A DNA stretch of 64,000 nt from CAZOOA01 sp964581355. Lineage in GTDB: Bacteria > Bacillota > Dethiobacteria > DTU022 > UBA8154. Both the position numbers and the translations under genes were made by a program. Position 1 is the stretch's first letter, and each line of letters begins with the position of its first letter. The notes beneath the pieces were generated by a model, which worked only from the letters and a program-made list of their open reading frames with translations, was not told where the DNA came from and made no database searches. Location: contig CAZOOA010000001.1 of NCBI GenBank assembly GCA_964581355.1, positions 62,001-126,000 on the forward strand, read 5' to 3'. Shown one piece after another: positions 43,714-51,560 of the stretch.

Positions 43714-44772
43714 ATGATCGAATTTGAAATTGAAATGGAACTTTATGCTCAGATAAAAGTCATTGGTGTTGGGGGCGGAGGAAATAACGCCGTCAACAGG
43801 ATGATCGCTGCAGGACTGAAAGGTGTGGACTTTATTTCTGTTAATACCGATGCGCAAGCCCTGGAACTGGCCAAAGCAGGTACCAAGCTTCAAATCGGCA
43901 CAAAACTGACCAAAGGGTTGGGCTCTGGAGGCAATCCTGATATCGGCTGCCAGGCGGCAGAGGAAAGCAGGGAAGAGATTGAATCTGTTTTGAAAAGTTC
44001 CGATATGGTTTTTATCACTGCTGGCATGGGGGGAGGAACCGGCACCGGTGCTGCCCCTATTATTGCAGAAGCTGCCAAAAGCCTGGGTGCATTAACAGTG
44101 GGAGTGGTAACGCGTCCCTTTACTTTTGAAGGACGCAAACGGATGAACCAGGCAGAGGAAGGCATTAAGCAGATGAAAGAAAAAGTGGATACGTTGATTA
44201 TTATCCCCAATGATAAGCTTCTGCAGGTAGTGGATAAGCGTACTCCCCTGGTCGAGGCTTTCCGGATCGCCGATGATGTTCTCAGGCAGGGTGTTCAGGG
44301 TATATCTGATCTGATTGCCATTCCTGGTCTGATCAATCTCGACTTTGCCGATGTGAGGACGATTATGCAGGAAACCGGGACTGCCTTGATGGGTGTGGGA
44401 AGTTCCAGTGGTGAAAACAGCGCCGTGGATGCGGCGAAAAATGCAATTTACAGCCCCTTACTGGAAACCTCAATAGATGGGGCCCGCGGTGTGCTGATTA
44501 ATGTAACCGGGGGGAGCAATCTAAGCCTCTTTGAAGCCAATGAGGCGGCAGAAACCATTATAGATGCTGCTGATGATGATGCCAATATTATCTTTGGGGC
44601 TGTTATTGATGAAAATTTCCAGGAAGAAGCACGGGTTACTGTCATTGCCACCGGGTTTGACAAGGCTGCTCCAACTTCCCGGACGAAAGAAGAAGTGGCA
44701 GCGGAAGAACCCGTTAGCGATTCAGATATTGATATTCCGGCATTTCTAAGGCGGCGCCGTTCCAGCCAGTAA
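43714..44772 (+). CDS. ftsZ: Cell division protein FtsZ
   Basis: Tubulin-like GTPase forming the division ring. 352 residues: KVIGVGGGGNNAVNRM, the signature GMGGGTGTGAAPIIAEAAK, the T7 loop NLDFADVRTIM, and the short C-terminal peptide DIDIPAFLRRR that binds FtsA, SepF and others, preceded by an acidic linker. ATG 43714 follows GGGGAGG. A terminator follows at 44822. Confidence 0.97.
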   Translation: MIEFEIEMELYAQIKVIGVGGGGNNAVNRMIAAGLKGVDFISVNTDAQALELAKAGTKLQIGTKLTKGLGSGGNPDIGCQAAEESREEIESVLKSSDMVFITAGMGGGTGTGAAPIIAEAAKSLGALTVGVVTRPFTFEGRKRMNQAEEGIKQMKEKVDTLIIIPNDKLLQVVDKRTPLVEAFRIADDVLRQGVQGISDLIAIPGLINLDFADVRTIMQETGTALMGVGSSSGENSAVDAAKNAIYSPLLETSIDGARGVLINVTGGSNLSLFEANEAAETIIDAADDDANIIFGAVIDENFQEEARVTVIATGFDKAAPTSRTKEEVAAEEPVSDSDIDIPAFLRRRRSSQ

Positions 44773-44821
44773 TATACTGTTGGCGTTTTCGTTTTATTGA
44801 CAACAATAGGGTTGATTCCCC

Positions 44822-44853
44822 AAAAGGCATGGTAAATACCGTGCCTTTTTTTA
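44822..44853 (+). terminator. Rho-independent terminator after ftsZ
   Basis: AAAAGGCATGGT, loop AAAT, ACCGTGCCTTTTTTT: a stem of about 10 bp with one G-T pair, followed by seven T. It ends the division cluster before the sporulation genes. Confidence 0.88.
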
Positions 44854-44867
44854 TTTCCAAAGCCAGA

Positions 44868-44902
44868 TTGTAACAAAATTTTAAAGGCCTGGCCTTTATA
44901 AT
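44868..44902 (+). promoter_or_regulatory. Possible long-spacer spoIIG-type promoter
   Basis: A perfect TATAAT at 44897-44902 is preceded by TTGTAA at 44868-44873, a spacing of 23 bp. In Bacillus subtilis the spoIIG promoter is known for a 22 bp spacer that needs Spo0A~P. The -35 element here is inexact and no clear Spo0A box (TGTCGAA) is visible, so this is tentative. Confidence 0.4.
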
Positions 44903-44958
44903 GATAATTAGATGGAATCTTGATTTTGGTCCGCTGGTGGCAGGCAGGTGACCATTGT

Positions 44959-45876
44959 ATGTACCTGGACCTGGTAATCATTTTGAACATTATTGTGAAC
45001 ACCTTTTTACTTGCCCTGACCGGTTTTATCGCTCGTCAAAGAACCACTTCCTTAAGGGTGCTGTCCGGCGGTATTCTGGGAGCCTCCTGCTTGCTTTTCT
45101 TATACGAGCCTGGGATTGTGCCGTTTGTGTCGGTGTTTCGCTTCCTGCTGCCATTTTTAATGCTTTGGGTTGCTTTCCGTCCCCGTTGTTGGGAACATTT
45201 TTTGTTGTTGTTTTTCGTTTTTACCCTGACCACCTTTCTCTTCGGTGGTATTATAATCTCCTTCAGCGCTGTAATTGCCCATTCCCAGCAAAATATTGCG
45301 GAAAGCAGCCTTTATGCCGTGCCGTCTGTACCATTTTTTATAATTGCCGCTTCCGGGCTTTACCTGTTCCTTCGCTTCCTGGTTTACCCACTGTTGTCCC
45401 GGCGGCTTCGTTTTCGCCTGCCTTCATCAACATTGGCACTGGAACTTGTTTTTCAAGGCAAAAAGAAAACGATGCATGCTTACCTGGATACAGGAAATAT
45501 GCTCAAGGAACCCTTTACCGGCATGCCAGTAGCCGTGGCAGCGTATTCTGCGGTGCAGGATTTGCTGCCCCGAGGGGTTTGTGAACTTATCCGCCAATCC
45601 CCTGGTCTGGACTGGATGAAAATGGAGAATGTCTATAAACAGCTGGACCAACCGGAAATATTTACCTGGGTTCCTTACCATAGCATTGGTGGCAGTGGTT
45701 TCCTGCTGGCGTTCAAACCTGAACAGGTAAGTGTTTGGAATGGAACACAGTGGACCGCAGTGTCCAACACGCTGCTGGTTGCCATTAAAGAAAAGCCTGG
45801 TGTAGTTTCAGGAGAGGATTTTGAAATTCTTTTGCCTCTGGAAATATGGTTGCAAGTGGAGGCCGGGGAGTGTTGA
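44959..45876 (+). CDS. spoIIGA: Sporulation sigma-E factor-processing peptidase SpoIIGA
   Basis: Membrane aspartic protease that cleaves pro-SigE in the mother cell. 305 residues from ATG 44959 (family start MYLDLVIILNIIVN); the frame is open 13 codons earlier. Five membrane helices (residues about 1-150), then the protease domain with the catalytic AYLDTGNMLKEP. Its stop overlaps the likely sigE TTG start (TTGA at 45873). Confidence 0.94.
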   Translation: MYLDLVIILNIIVNTFLLALTGFIARQRTTSLRVLSGGILGASCLLFLYEPGIVPFVSVFRFLLPFLMLWVAFRPRCWEHFLLLFFVFTLTTFLFGGIIISFSAVIAHSQQNIAESSLYAVPSVPFFIIAASGLYLFLRFLVYPLLSRRLRFRLPSSTLALELVFQGKKKTMHAYLDTGNMLKEPFTGMPVAVAAYSAVQDLLPRGVCELIRQSPGLDWMKMENVYKQLDQPEIFTWVPYHSIGGSGFLLAFKPEQVSVWNGTQWTAVSNTLLVAIKEKPGVVSGEDFEILLPLEIWLQVEAGEC

Positions 45877-46613
45877 ACAAAATGGAAAAAATGAAACGTC
45901 GTTACTGGAATGTAAGGCTTAAGCTGCTTCATTTAACCCGAAAGTTTGGTTTAAGCTATGGGAAAATTATTTACTATGTCAGCAACAACAAAGCGTTGCC
46001 ACCGCCACTTACACGGGAAGAGGAGTCTTCACTGCTGGAACAATTAAAGACAGGCGATGAGCAGGTTCGCACCTCATTAATCGAAAGGAACCTCCGGTTG
46101 GTAGTCTATATTGCAAGAAAGTTTGAAAATACGGGACTGGCAGTGGACGATCTGGTGTCTATTGGGACCATTGGACTGATTAAAGCGGTTAATACATTTG
46201 ATCCTCATAAGAACATTAAGCTGGCCACTTACGCTTCAAAATGTATTGAAAATGAAATATTAATGTATTTGAGGCGGAACAACAAACTTAAAGCGGAAAT
46301 ATCTTTCGATGAACCCTTGAATGTGGACTGGGACGGAAACGAATTGCTCCTTTCTGATGTGCTGGGTACGGAAGATGATCTGGTTATTCGCAACCTTGAA
46401 GAGGAAGTGGATAGGAAACTTCTCTACATGGCTATTGACAAGCTTTCCGCCAGGGAAAAAAAGATTATGCAATTACGATTTGGTTTACACAACAGGCAGG
46501 AAAAAACACAGAAAGAAGTCGCTGAGCTGTTAGGTATTTCTCAGTCTTATATTTCCCGACTGGAAAAAAGAATCATCAAAAGGTTGAAAAAAGAGATAAA
46601 AAAAATGGAATAA
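45873..46613 (+). CDS. sigE: RNA polymerase sporulation sigma factor SigE (pro-form)
   Basis: Early mother-cell sigma factor. About 246 residues with a pro-sequence of some 30 residues (basic, ending near KIIYYVSNNK) that SpoIIGA removes. Region 2 is almost identical to Bacillus: ERNLRLVVYIARKFENTG, IGTIGLIKAVNTFDP, KLATYASKCIENEILMYLRRNNK. Region 4 has the LLGISQSYISRLEKRIIKRLKKE helix-turn-helix. Starts at TTG 45873 or ATG 45882 are both possible. Confidence 0.96.
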   Translation: MNKMEKMKRRYWNVRLKLLHLTRKFGLSYGKIIYYVSNNKALPPPLTREEESSLLEQLKTGDEQVRTSLIERNLRLVVYIARKFENTGLAVDDLVSIGTIGLIKAVNTFDPHKNIKLATYASKCIENEILMYLRRNNKLKAEISFDEPLNVDWDGNELLLSDVLGTEDDLVIRNLEEEVDRKLLYMAIDKLSAREKKIMQLRFGLHNRQEKTQKEVAELLGISQSYISRLEKRIIKRLKKEIKKME

Positions 46614-46622
46614 TAACATCTG

Positions 46623-46651
46623 GAATAAAAACAGATTTGGGAGGAAATAAT
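46623..46651 (+). promoter_or_regulatory. SigF-type promoter of sigG
   Basis: GAATA at 46623-46627, a 15 bp spacer, then GGAAATAAT at 46643-46651. The second element fits the SigF -10 pattern GGNNANAAT exactly and the first fits GYATA at four of five positions. Bacillus sigG is also read from a SigF promoter. Transcription would begin near 46658, which excludes the longer open frame starting at 46637. Confidence 0.6.
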
Positions 46652-46696
46652 TTAAATGTAAATAAAGTCAATGTTCAACAGGGAGAGGATCGATCA

Positions 46697-47467
46697 GTGA
46701 ACAAGGTTGAAATATGTGGAGTGAATACTGCCAAACTTCCCGTGTTGACCAATAATGAGATGCGCCAGTTATTTGTTCAGGTTCAGGAGGGAAACAGCAA
46801 GGCCAGGGAAAAACTGATCAGTGGCAACTTAAGGCTGGTTTTGAGTGTCATCCAGCGTTTTCATAACCGGGGTGAGCTGGTAGATGACCTTTTCCAGGTA
46901 GGTTGTATCGGGTTAATTAAGGCGATCGACAATTTTGACCTGGAACAAAATGTCAAGTTTTCCACTTATGCAGTTCCGATGATTATCGGTGAAATCCGCC
47001 GCTATCTTCGTGATAACACTCCTGTAAGGGTAAGTCGTTCCCTGCGGGATATTGCCTACAAGGTTTTGCAGGTCAGGGATCACATGGCCCATAAAATGTC
47101 CCGAGAACCCAGCCTGGAAGAAATAGCCAGGGAACTGGATTTCAGCAGGGAAGAAATAATTCTGGCCCTGGATTCCATCCAGGAACCGGTTTCTTTATTT
47201 GAGCCTATCTATCATGACGGTGGAGATCCTATTTTTGTCATGGATCAAATAAGCGATGAAAAAAATTGCGATGAAAAATGGCTGGAAGTATTATCGATCA
47301 AAGATGCCTTACACCAGCTGAACGACAGGGAAAAGAACATTTTAATGCTGCGATTTTTTCGGGGCAAAACACAAATGGAGGTTGCTGAAGAAATAGGTAT
47401 TTCCCAGGCCCAGGTATCCAGGCTGGAAAAATCAGCATTAACTCAAATTCGGAAAAATATTCAATGA
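46697..47467 (+). CDS. sigG: RNA polymerase sporulation sigma factor SigG
   Basis: Late forespore sigma factor, 256 residues. The start NKVEICGVNTAKLPVL is the hallmark SigG N-terminus; GNLRLVLSVIQRFHNRGE, DDLFQVGCIGLIKAIDNFDL and FSTYAVPMIIGEIRRYLRDN follow, and EPVSLFEPIYHDGGDPIFVMDQISDE is the region 3 signature. GTG 46697 sits nine bases after GGGAGAGG. It lies 83 bp after sigE, as in Bacillus. Confidence 0.97.
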   Translation: MNKVEICGVNTAKLPVLTNNEMRQLFVQVQEGNSKAREKLISGNLRLVLSVIQRFHNRGELVDDLFQVGCIGLIKAIDNFDLEQNVKFSTYAVPMIIGEIRRYLRDNTPVRVSRSLRDIAYKVLQVRDHMAHKMSREPSLEEIARELDFSREEIILALDSIQEPVSLFEPIYHDGGDPIFVMDQISDEKNCDEKWLEVLSIKDALHQLNDREKNILMLRFFRGKTQMEVAEEIGISQAQVSRLEKSALTQIRKNIQ

Positions 47468-47534
47468 AACCGTTTTTCTTTTCACGGCTGTCTCGGACAA
47501 AATAATTCTAACCGCTTGTAAAGGAGGGGATATA

Positions 47535-47762
47535 ATGTGGAAGCAGCCCAGCAATAACAAAAAACCTGCAATGGCCATGCTGGTTGCTGCATGCTGCACC
47601 TTTCTCTTGCCCCCGGTTGTTGATCACAACGAGGCCGTGTTTGCTTATAACTTGCAAAATTTGGCCGGAATGACGCAGCTTGAACAGGTATTAACGGACC
47701 GGGAAGAAGAGAACTTAAGCCCAGGCACCGGGAACAGCATTGCTCCAAGAAGCAGGATGTAA
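47535..47762 (+). CDS. Small putative secreted protein
   Basis: 75 residues, not recognised. A basic start (KKPAMAM) leads into a hydrophobic stretch (about residues 13-26, with CC) and a likely signal-peptidase site near AVFA-YN, leaving about 37 mature residues that are polar and acidic. The ribosome site AAGGAGGGG with seven-base spacing is among the strongest in the window, which argues for real expression. It follows sigG by 67 bp and may belong to sporulation, but no late-sigma promoter is evident. Confidence 0.55.
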   Translation: MWKQPSNNKKPAMAMLVAACCTFLLPPVVDHNEAVFAYNLQNLAGMTQLEQVLTDREEENLSPGTGNSIAPRSRM

Positions 47763-47843
47763 AATATACTGGCAGAGATGAAACAAAGGTCAAGCAAGAC
47801 AACAAAGACAAGAAAGTGGACAGAAAAAGATAGAGTGTGATAA

Positions 47844-47866
47844 CGCCGGGTTCCCGGCGAGTTTTA
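47844..47866 (+). terminator. Terminator-like hairpin after the small secreted gene
   Basis: CGCCGGG-TT-CCCGGCG, a 7 bp GC stem, followed by AGTTTTATT. The T-run is short and broken, so efficiency is uncertain. Confidence 0.6.
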
Positions 47867-47951
47867 TTGTTGGGCCTATGCATGGTCTTGGATTTGTAAT
47901 ATAATGAAGGAAGATAAAACCTGGGAAAACCGGGAAAGAGGAGGCGCAGTT

Positions 47952-48203
47952 ATGGCTCGAATCAACGATCTTAGAGACAGGGATGTTGTAAATGTCAATG
48001 ATGGCAAAAGATTGGGTGTTATCAGTGACGTCGACCTGGATATAGAAAATGGTACGGTAAAAGCAATTGTCATTCCGGGGGCCGGTGGCTTCATGGGGGT
48101 GCTGGGTAAAAAGGCAGACCTGGTTATCCCCTGGGATAAGATTGTAAAAGTAGGTGTGGATACAATTTTGGTAGACTATCCCGTGGAAACAGAAGAGGCA
48201 TAA
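47952..48203 (+). CDS. PRC-barrel protein of the YlmC/YmxH family
   Basis: 83-residue single-domain PRC-barrel protein: RINDLRDRDVVNVNDGKRLGVISDVDLDIENG is the family start. YlmC/YmxH proteins are kept near the sporulation sigma genes or dap genes in Firmicutes; their function is not established. ATG 47952 follows GAGGAGGCG. The longer open frame from 47904 has no ribosome site. Confidence 0.9.
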   Translation: MARINDLRDRDVVNVNDGKRLGVISDVDLDIENGTVKAIVIPGAGGFMGVLGKKADLVIPWDKIVKVGVDTILVDYPVETEEA

Positions 48204-48204
48204 C

Positions 48205-48234
48205 TGGACACTGACCGTACGGTTGTTATATAAT
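48205..48234 (+). promoter_or_regulatory. Sigma-A-type promoter for nrdR
   Basis: TGGACA (48205-48210), 18 bp, TATAAT (48229-48234), placed just after the stop of the PRC-barrel gene and 43 bp before nrdR. It probably drives nrdR and the genes that follow. Confidence 0.65.
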
Positions 48235-48276
48235 GAAATTACTTGAGTAAGAGAGGGAGAAGAGGAGGGCTGCGAC

Positions 48277-48756
48277 ATGATGAGATGTCCTTATTGTGGT
48301 GAATATGAAAGCAAAGCAGTAGATACTCGTTCTTATGATGAAGGCGAATCCATCCGTAGGCGCCGGGAATGTTTGCAGTGCGGGAAACATTTTACCACCT
48401 TTGAAAAAATGGAAGAGGTTCCGATTTTTGTCATGAAACGGGATGGGTTTAAACAAATTTTTGACCGCAATAAAATTATGGAAGGCTTAATCAGGGCCGG
48501 TGAAAAGCGCCAGATTTCCATGCAGACGTTCCAAAATATCGTTGATGAAGTTGAAAGAGAACTGAGAAATGAAGAGATCCAGGAGATTAATTCGGAAGTG
48601 ATCGGCAACATGGTCCTGGATAAACTGCTTCAAATTGACGAAGTTGCCTATGTTCGTTACGCATCGGTATTCCATCGCTACCAGGATATCGAAGAATTTA
48701 AAGAGGAGCTGGATAAGGTCATATCAATGCGCAAGCAAAGCCCTGGTTCCGAGTAA
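48277..48756 (+). CDS. nrdR: Transcriptional repressor NrdR
   Basis: Zinc- and ATP/dATP-binding repressor of ribonucleotide reductase genes. 159 residues: zinc ribbon with C4, C7, C32 and C35 (CPYC ... CLQC), then an ATP-cone (about 49-139) beginning VPIFVMKRDGFKQIFDRNKIMEGL. ATG 48277 follows AGAGGAGGG. The next gene also carries an ATP-cone and resembles a reductase, which makes the pair noteworthy. Confidence 0.96.
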   Translation: MMRCPYCGEYESKAVDTRSYDEGESIRRRRECLQCGKHFTTFEKMEEVPIFVMKRDGFKQIFDRNKIMEGLIRAGEKRQISMQTFQNIVDEVERELRNEEIQEINSEVIGNMVLDKLLQIDEVAYVRYASVFHRYQDIEEFKEELDKVISMRKQSPGSE

Positions 48757-48854
48757 ATGACTTTCTGGGCAAAGACTGCTAACAAGCCGGTTTGTTTTCC
48801 AACAAAAATGATTATTTAAAGTAAAAAGCTATCTGGCAAAGAAAAGGTGATCAC

Positions 48855-50735
48855 TTGACAGAAGAAACCTTCCCTTTCAGGGAAATTAAAAAAAGGGATG
48901 GACGAATTGTCGAGTTTTGTCCTGACAAGATAACCCAGGCGATCTTCAAAGCAGCCCGGGCAGTCGGTGGGGAGGATTATGAACTGGCTGAACATCTGAC
49001 CGGAGAAGTTATTTCATTCTTAGACGGGAATAAGATACCGGGATTAATTCCGACAGTTGAAGAGATTCAAGATGCAGTGGAAAAAGTGCTGATCGAGCGG
49101 GGACATGCTCGAACCGCAAAAGCGTACATTTTATACCGGGATAAAAGAACCCGCATCCGGGATGCAAAATCTGAGTTAATGGATGTGGTAAAAGATATCT
49201 TGCTGGAAGGCAGCAGGGAGCAGGGCCTGGAAACGGATTATAGCCATTCTCCGGCCCAGAAAATGCAGCAAATCGCAATTACTGCCAGTCGAAAATACTA
49301 CCTTGATAATTTGCTTCCAGAAGATTTGGCCAGCGCTCATAATACCGGACAATTGTACATACATGACCTGGGCTATTACAGCAAGACTGTAGATAGCTTC
49401 CAACTGCATTTCTCCGAAAAAACAGCCCTGGATTTCGGTGTTAATAACCAGGATATTTCTGCATCTGGTGAGCTTTTTGCAGCTTTGTTCAACTTGGCTG
49501 CGGTCATTCAGAAAGGGAATAATGATATTTTCGGTGAACTATCTCTTCCTGCTTTTGATCAAAACCTGGGGGAAATAATACGTAAGTTTGGGAAAAAGCC
49601 AGGACGGGGAGAAATAGCTGGGGCGATTAAAGGCTTCTTATCTTACCTGCGTGAACTTCCTTCTCCTGGTGATGGGAATCCCATGAAATGCAGTATCCAG
49701 GTGGGTCTTGACTCCTCAGAGGAAGGCAGGGAAGTTTCCCGTGCCATGCTGCAAAACCTGAAAAACTGTACACTTCTCCCTGGACACTGGCCTCGCTTTT
49801 TGTTTTTATTAAAACGGGAAGTAAATTGTTTAAACAATACTCCTAATTACGATCTTTTGTCCATGGCCCTGAAGGCAGCCCGGGCCAACGGCATTTCTTT
49901 TGTTTTCCTGGATAATGAGCGAGAAAAAAGTGAAGGCGATGATTTTCCCCTCTACTTTAGCAGTGGGTTTCGTTTATGGGAAAACCGGCAAGGACGGGTT
50001 GGAGGTCACAGAAGAGGTAATATTGCCACTGTAACCCTGAACTTGCCCCGTCTGGCAATGTCTGCGGGGGATAAAGCCTTATTCTTTATTGAATTGGACC
50101 GACTGCTGCGACAGGGTGTCCGGCAGTTGTTAAACCGCTACGAAGTGCTGGCTGTATTAAAGCGCCGGGATCTTCCCTTCTTGATGGGTGAAAAGATGTA
50201 CCTGGGCAGTGAAAAGCTTAAGTCATCGGAACCCATCCAGGATGCGTTAAAAAATGGTTTGTTGACTATAAATTTTACAGGCATTCCAGAAACGGTCCGG
50301 GTTTTGCTCGGCGATAAATCGAGGGATCATGATCAGGTCGTTGGTCTGGTGGAAGAAATAATCCAGCATATGAAACGCCGGGTAGAGATGTTTACCCGTG
50401 AATTTGACCTGAACATTGGTTTAAGTGGTGCTATAACTGCTCCCCATCTCAAGCACTTTACAGAAATTGACCGCCGGGAGTTTGGGCTGGTGCGGGGAGT
50501 GACAGATCGCGAACTTTACAGCCCTTCTTTTTTCCTTTTTCAAGAAGATGAAGGTTTGCAGCATAAGATTGAGCTGGAAAGCCTATTGCAACAAAATTGC
50601 TCCGCGGGATATTCCAGCCGCTTGTATTTACTGCCTGGAACGGAACCGGCAGGTGCTGAAGAAATGCTCTTAAGGTTACAAGAAGCAGGGATTGGGCATA
50701 TTAGCGTTCATACCTTAAACAGGGGTATGGTTTAA
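48855..50735 (+). CDS. NrdD-like protein lacking catalytic residues (putative class III RNR pseudoenzyme)
   Basis: 626 residues. An ATP-cone (about 8-98) is followed by a region that reads like NrdD: GQLYIHDLGYYSK (165-177), a helical core, NYDLLSMAL (331-339) and RRGNIATVTLNLPRLAM (386-402). Yet serine S181 sits where NrdD has its first active cysteine, SSG at 369-371 where the MGCRS-type second one lies, and there is no CxxC zinc site or glycyl-radical RVxGY motif; it stops about where those begin. No frameshift is seen and pgeF starts on the last base of its stop. TTG 48855 follows AAAGGTGA. Reductase activity is unlikely; nucleotide sensing or a structural role is possible. Confidence 0.75.
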   Translation: MTEETFPFREIKKRDGRIVEFCPDKITQAIFKAARAVGGEDYELAEHLTGEVISFLDGNKIPGLIPTVEEIQDAVEKVLIERGHARTAKAYILYRDKRTRIRDAKSELMDVVKDILLEGSREQGLETDYSHSPAQKMQQIAITASRKYYLDNLLPEDLASAHNTGQLYIHDLGYYSKTVDSFQLHFSEKTALDFGVNNQDISASGELFAALFNLAAVIQKGNNDIFGELSLPAFDQNLGEIIRKFGKKPGRGEIAGAIKGFLSYLRELPSPGDGNPMKCSIQVGLDSSEEGREVSRAMLQNLKNCTLLPGHWPRFLFLLKREVNCLNNTPNYDLLSMALKAARANGISFVFLDNEREKSEGDDFPLYFSSGFRLWENRQGRVGGHRRGNIATVTLNLPRLAMSAGDKALFFIELDRLLRQGVRQLLNRYEVLAVLKRRDLPFLMGEKMYLGSEKLKSSEPIQDALKNGLLTINFTGIPETVRVLLGDKSRDHDQVVGLVEEIIQHMKRRVEMFTREFDLNIGLSGAITAPHLKHFTEIDRREFGLVRGVTDRELYSPSFFLFQEDEGLQHKIELESLLQQNCSAGYSSRLYLLPGTEPAGAEEMLLRLQEAGIGHISVHTLNRGMV

Positions 50736-51544
50736 TGAGGGAAGCTTTAACAAAAAATGAGCAGGGAAAAATCATTTACCTCTCTTTTCCGCAATGGGAA
50801 CATCGGGGAGACCTGGGCCACGGTTTTTCCACACGTCAAGGCGGAGTGAGTTCCGGTCCTTTCGAGTCACTAAACCTGGGTTTCAAAGGAGGAGATGATC
50901 CTCTTGCCGTTGCCAGGAATCGCTCTCTTTTTTTAAGCGTTTGGGGCAAAGAAGAAAACCAGTTAGTTAGTGGTGAACAGATTCACGGGGCAAATGTATT
51001 TGTTGTTGACCATGACTATTTGAACTCAGGATCCCGGGTCGTTCCTTCTACAGACGCCTTTGTAACTGCGGAGAAGAAAGTGCTGCTGGGAGCTTATTCA
51101 GCAGACTGTCAGCTGGTCCTTTTTTTTGACCCCTTCGGACCAGTCATCGGTATAGCTCATGCGGGCTGGAGAGGGACCTTACAGGGAATCGTTGCCAGCG
51201 TCGTAGAGGTTATGGAAAGTAATTACAACAGCAACAGGCACCATCTTCAGTGTCTGTTCGGGCCCTGCATCAAGCCCTGCTGCTTTGAAATCGGGGAAGA
51301 AGTGGAAAACGGTGCAGCTGCTACTTCCTGGTCAGCACAGGTGGTTTTCCTGCCTGGCCCGAAAAGACAGCACCTGGATCTAACTGCCACAAACCGCAAC
51401 ATCTTAACAGCGGCCGGAGTCCAGGAAAGTCACATTTATGCTAGCCAGCTCTGTACCTGCTGTAAGCCGGGGCTTTTTTATTCTTACAGGAGGTCTAAGG
51501 GCGGTCCAACCGGCAGCATGATGGGAATAATTTATTTGGCTTGA
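50735..51544 (+). CDS. pgeF: Polyphenol oxidase/purine nucleoside phosphorylase PgeF (YfiH/YlmD family)
   Basis: Cytosolic copper/zinc-dependent nucleoside-processing enzyme; the family acts on adenosine and inosine and has been linked to peptidoglycan editing. 269 residues: GFSTRQGGVSSGPFESLNLG, EQIHGANV, YSADCQLVLFFDP, IGIAHAGWRGTLQGI (metal histidine), GPCIKPCCFEIGEEV and SQLCTCCKPGLFYSYRR. The ATG shares its A with the preceding stop. It corresponds to ylmD in Bacillus. Confidence 0.94.
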   Translation: MREALTKNEQGKIIYLSFPQWEHRGDLGHGFSTRQGGVSSGPFESLNLGFKGGDDPLAVARNRSLFLSVWGKEENQLVSGEQIHGANVFVVDHDYLNSGSRVVPSTDAFVTAEKKVLLGAYSADCQLVLFFDPFGPVIGIAHAGWRGTLQGIVASVVEVMESNYNSNRHHLQCLFGPCIKPCCFEIGEEVENGAAATSWSAQVVFLPGPKRQHLDLTATNRNILTAAGVQESHIYASQLCTCCKPGLFYSYRRSKGGPTGSMMGIIYLA

Positions 51545-51560
51545 AGGTAAGGGTGATGAA

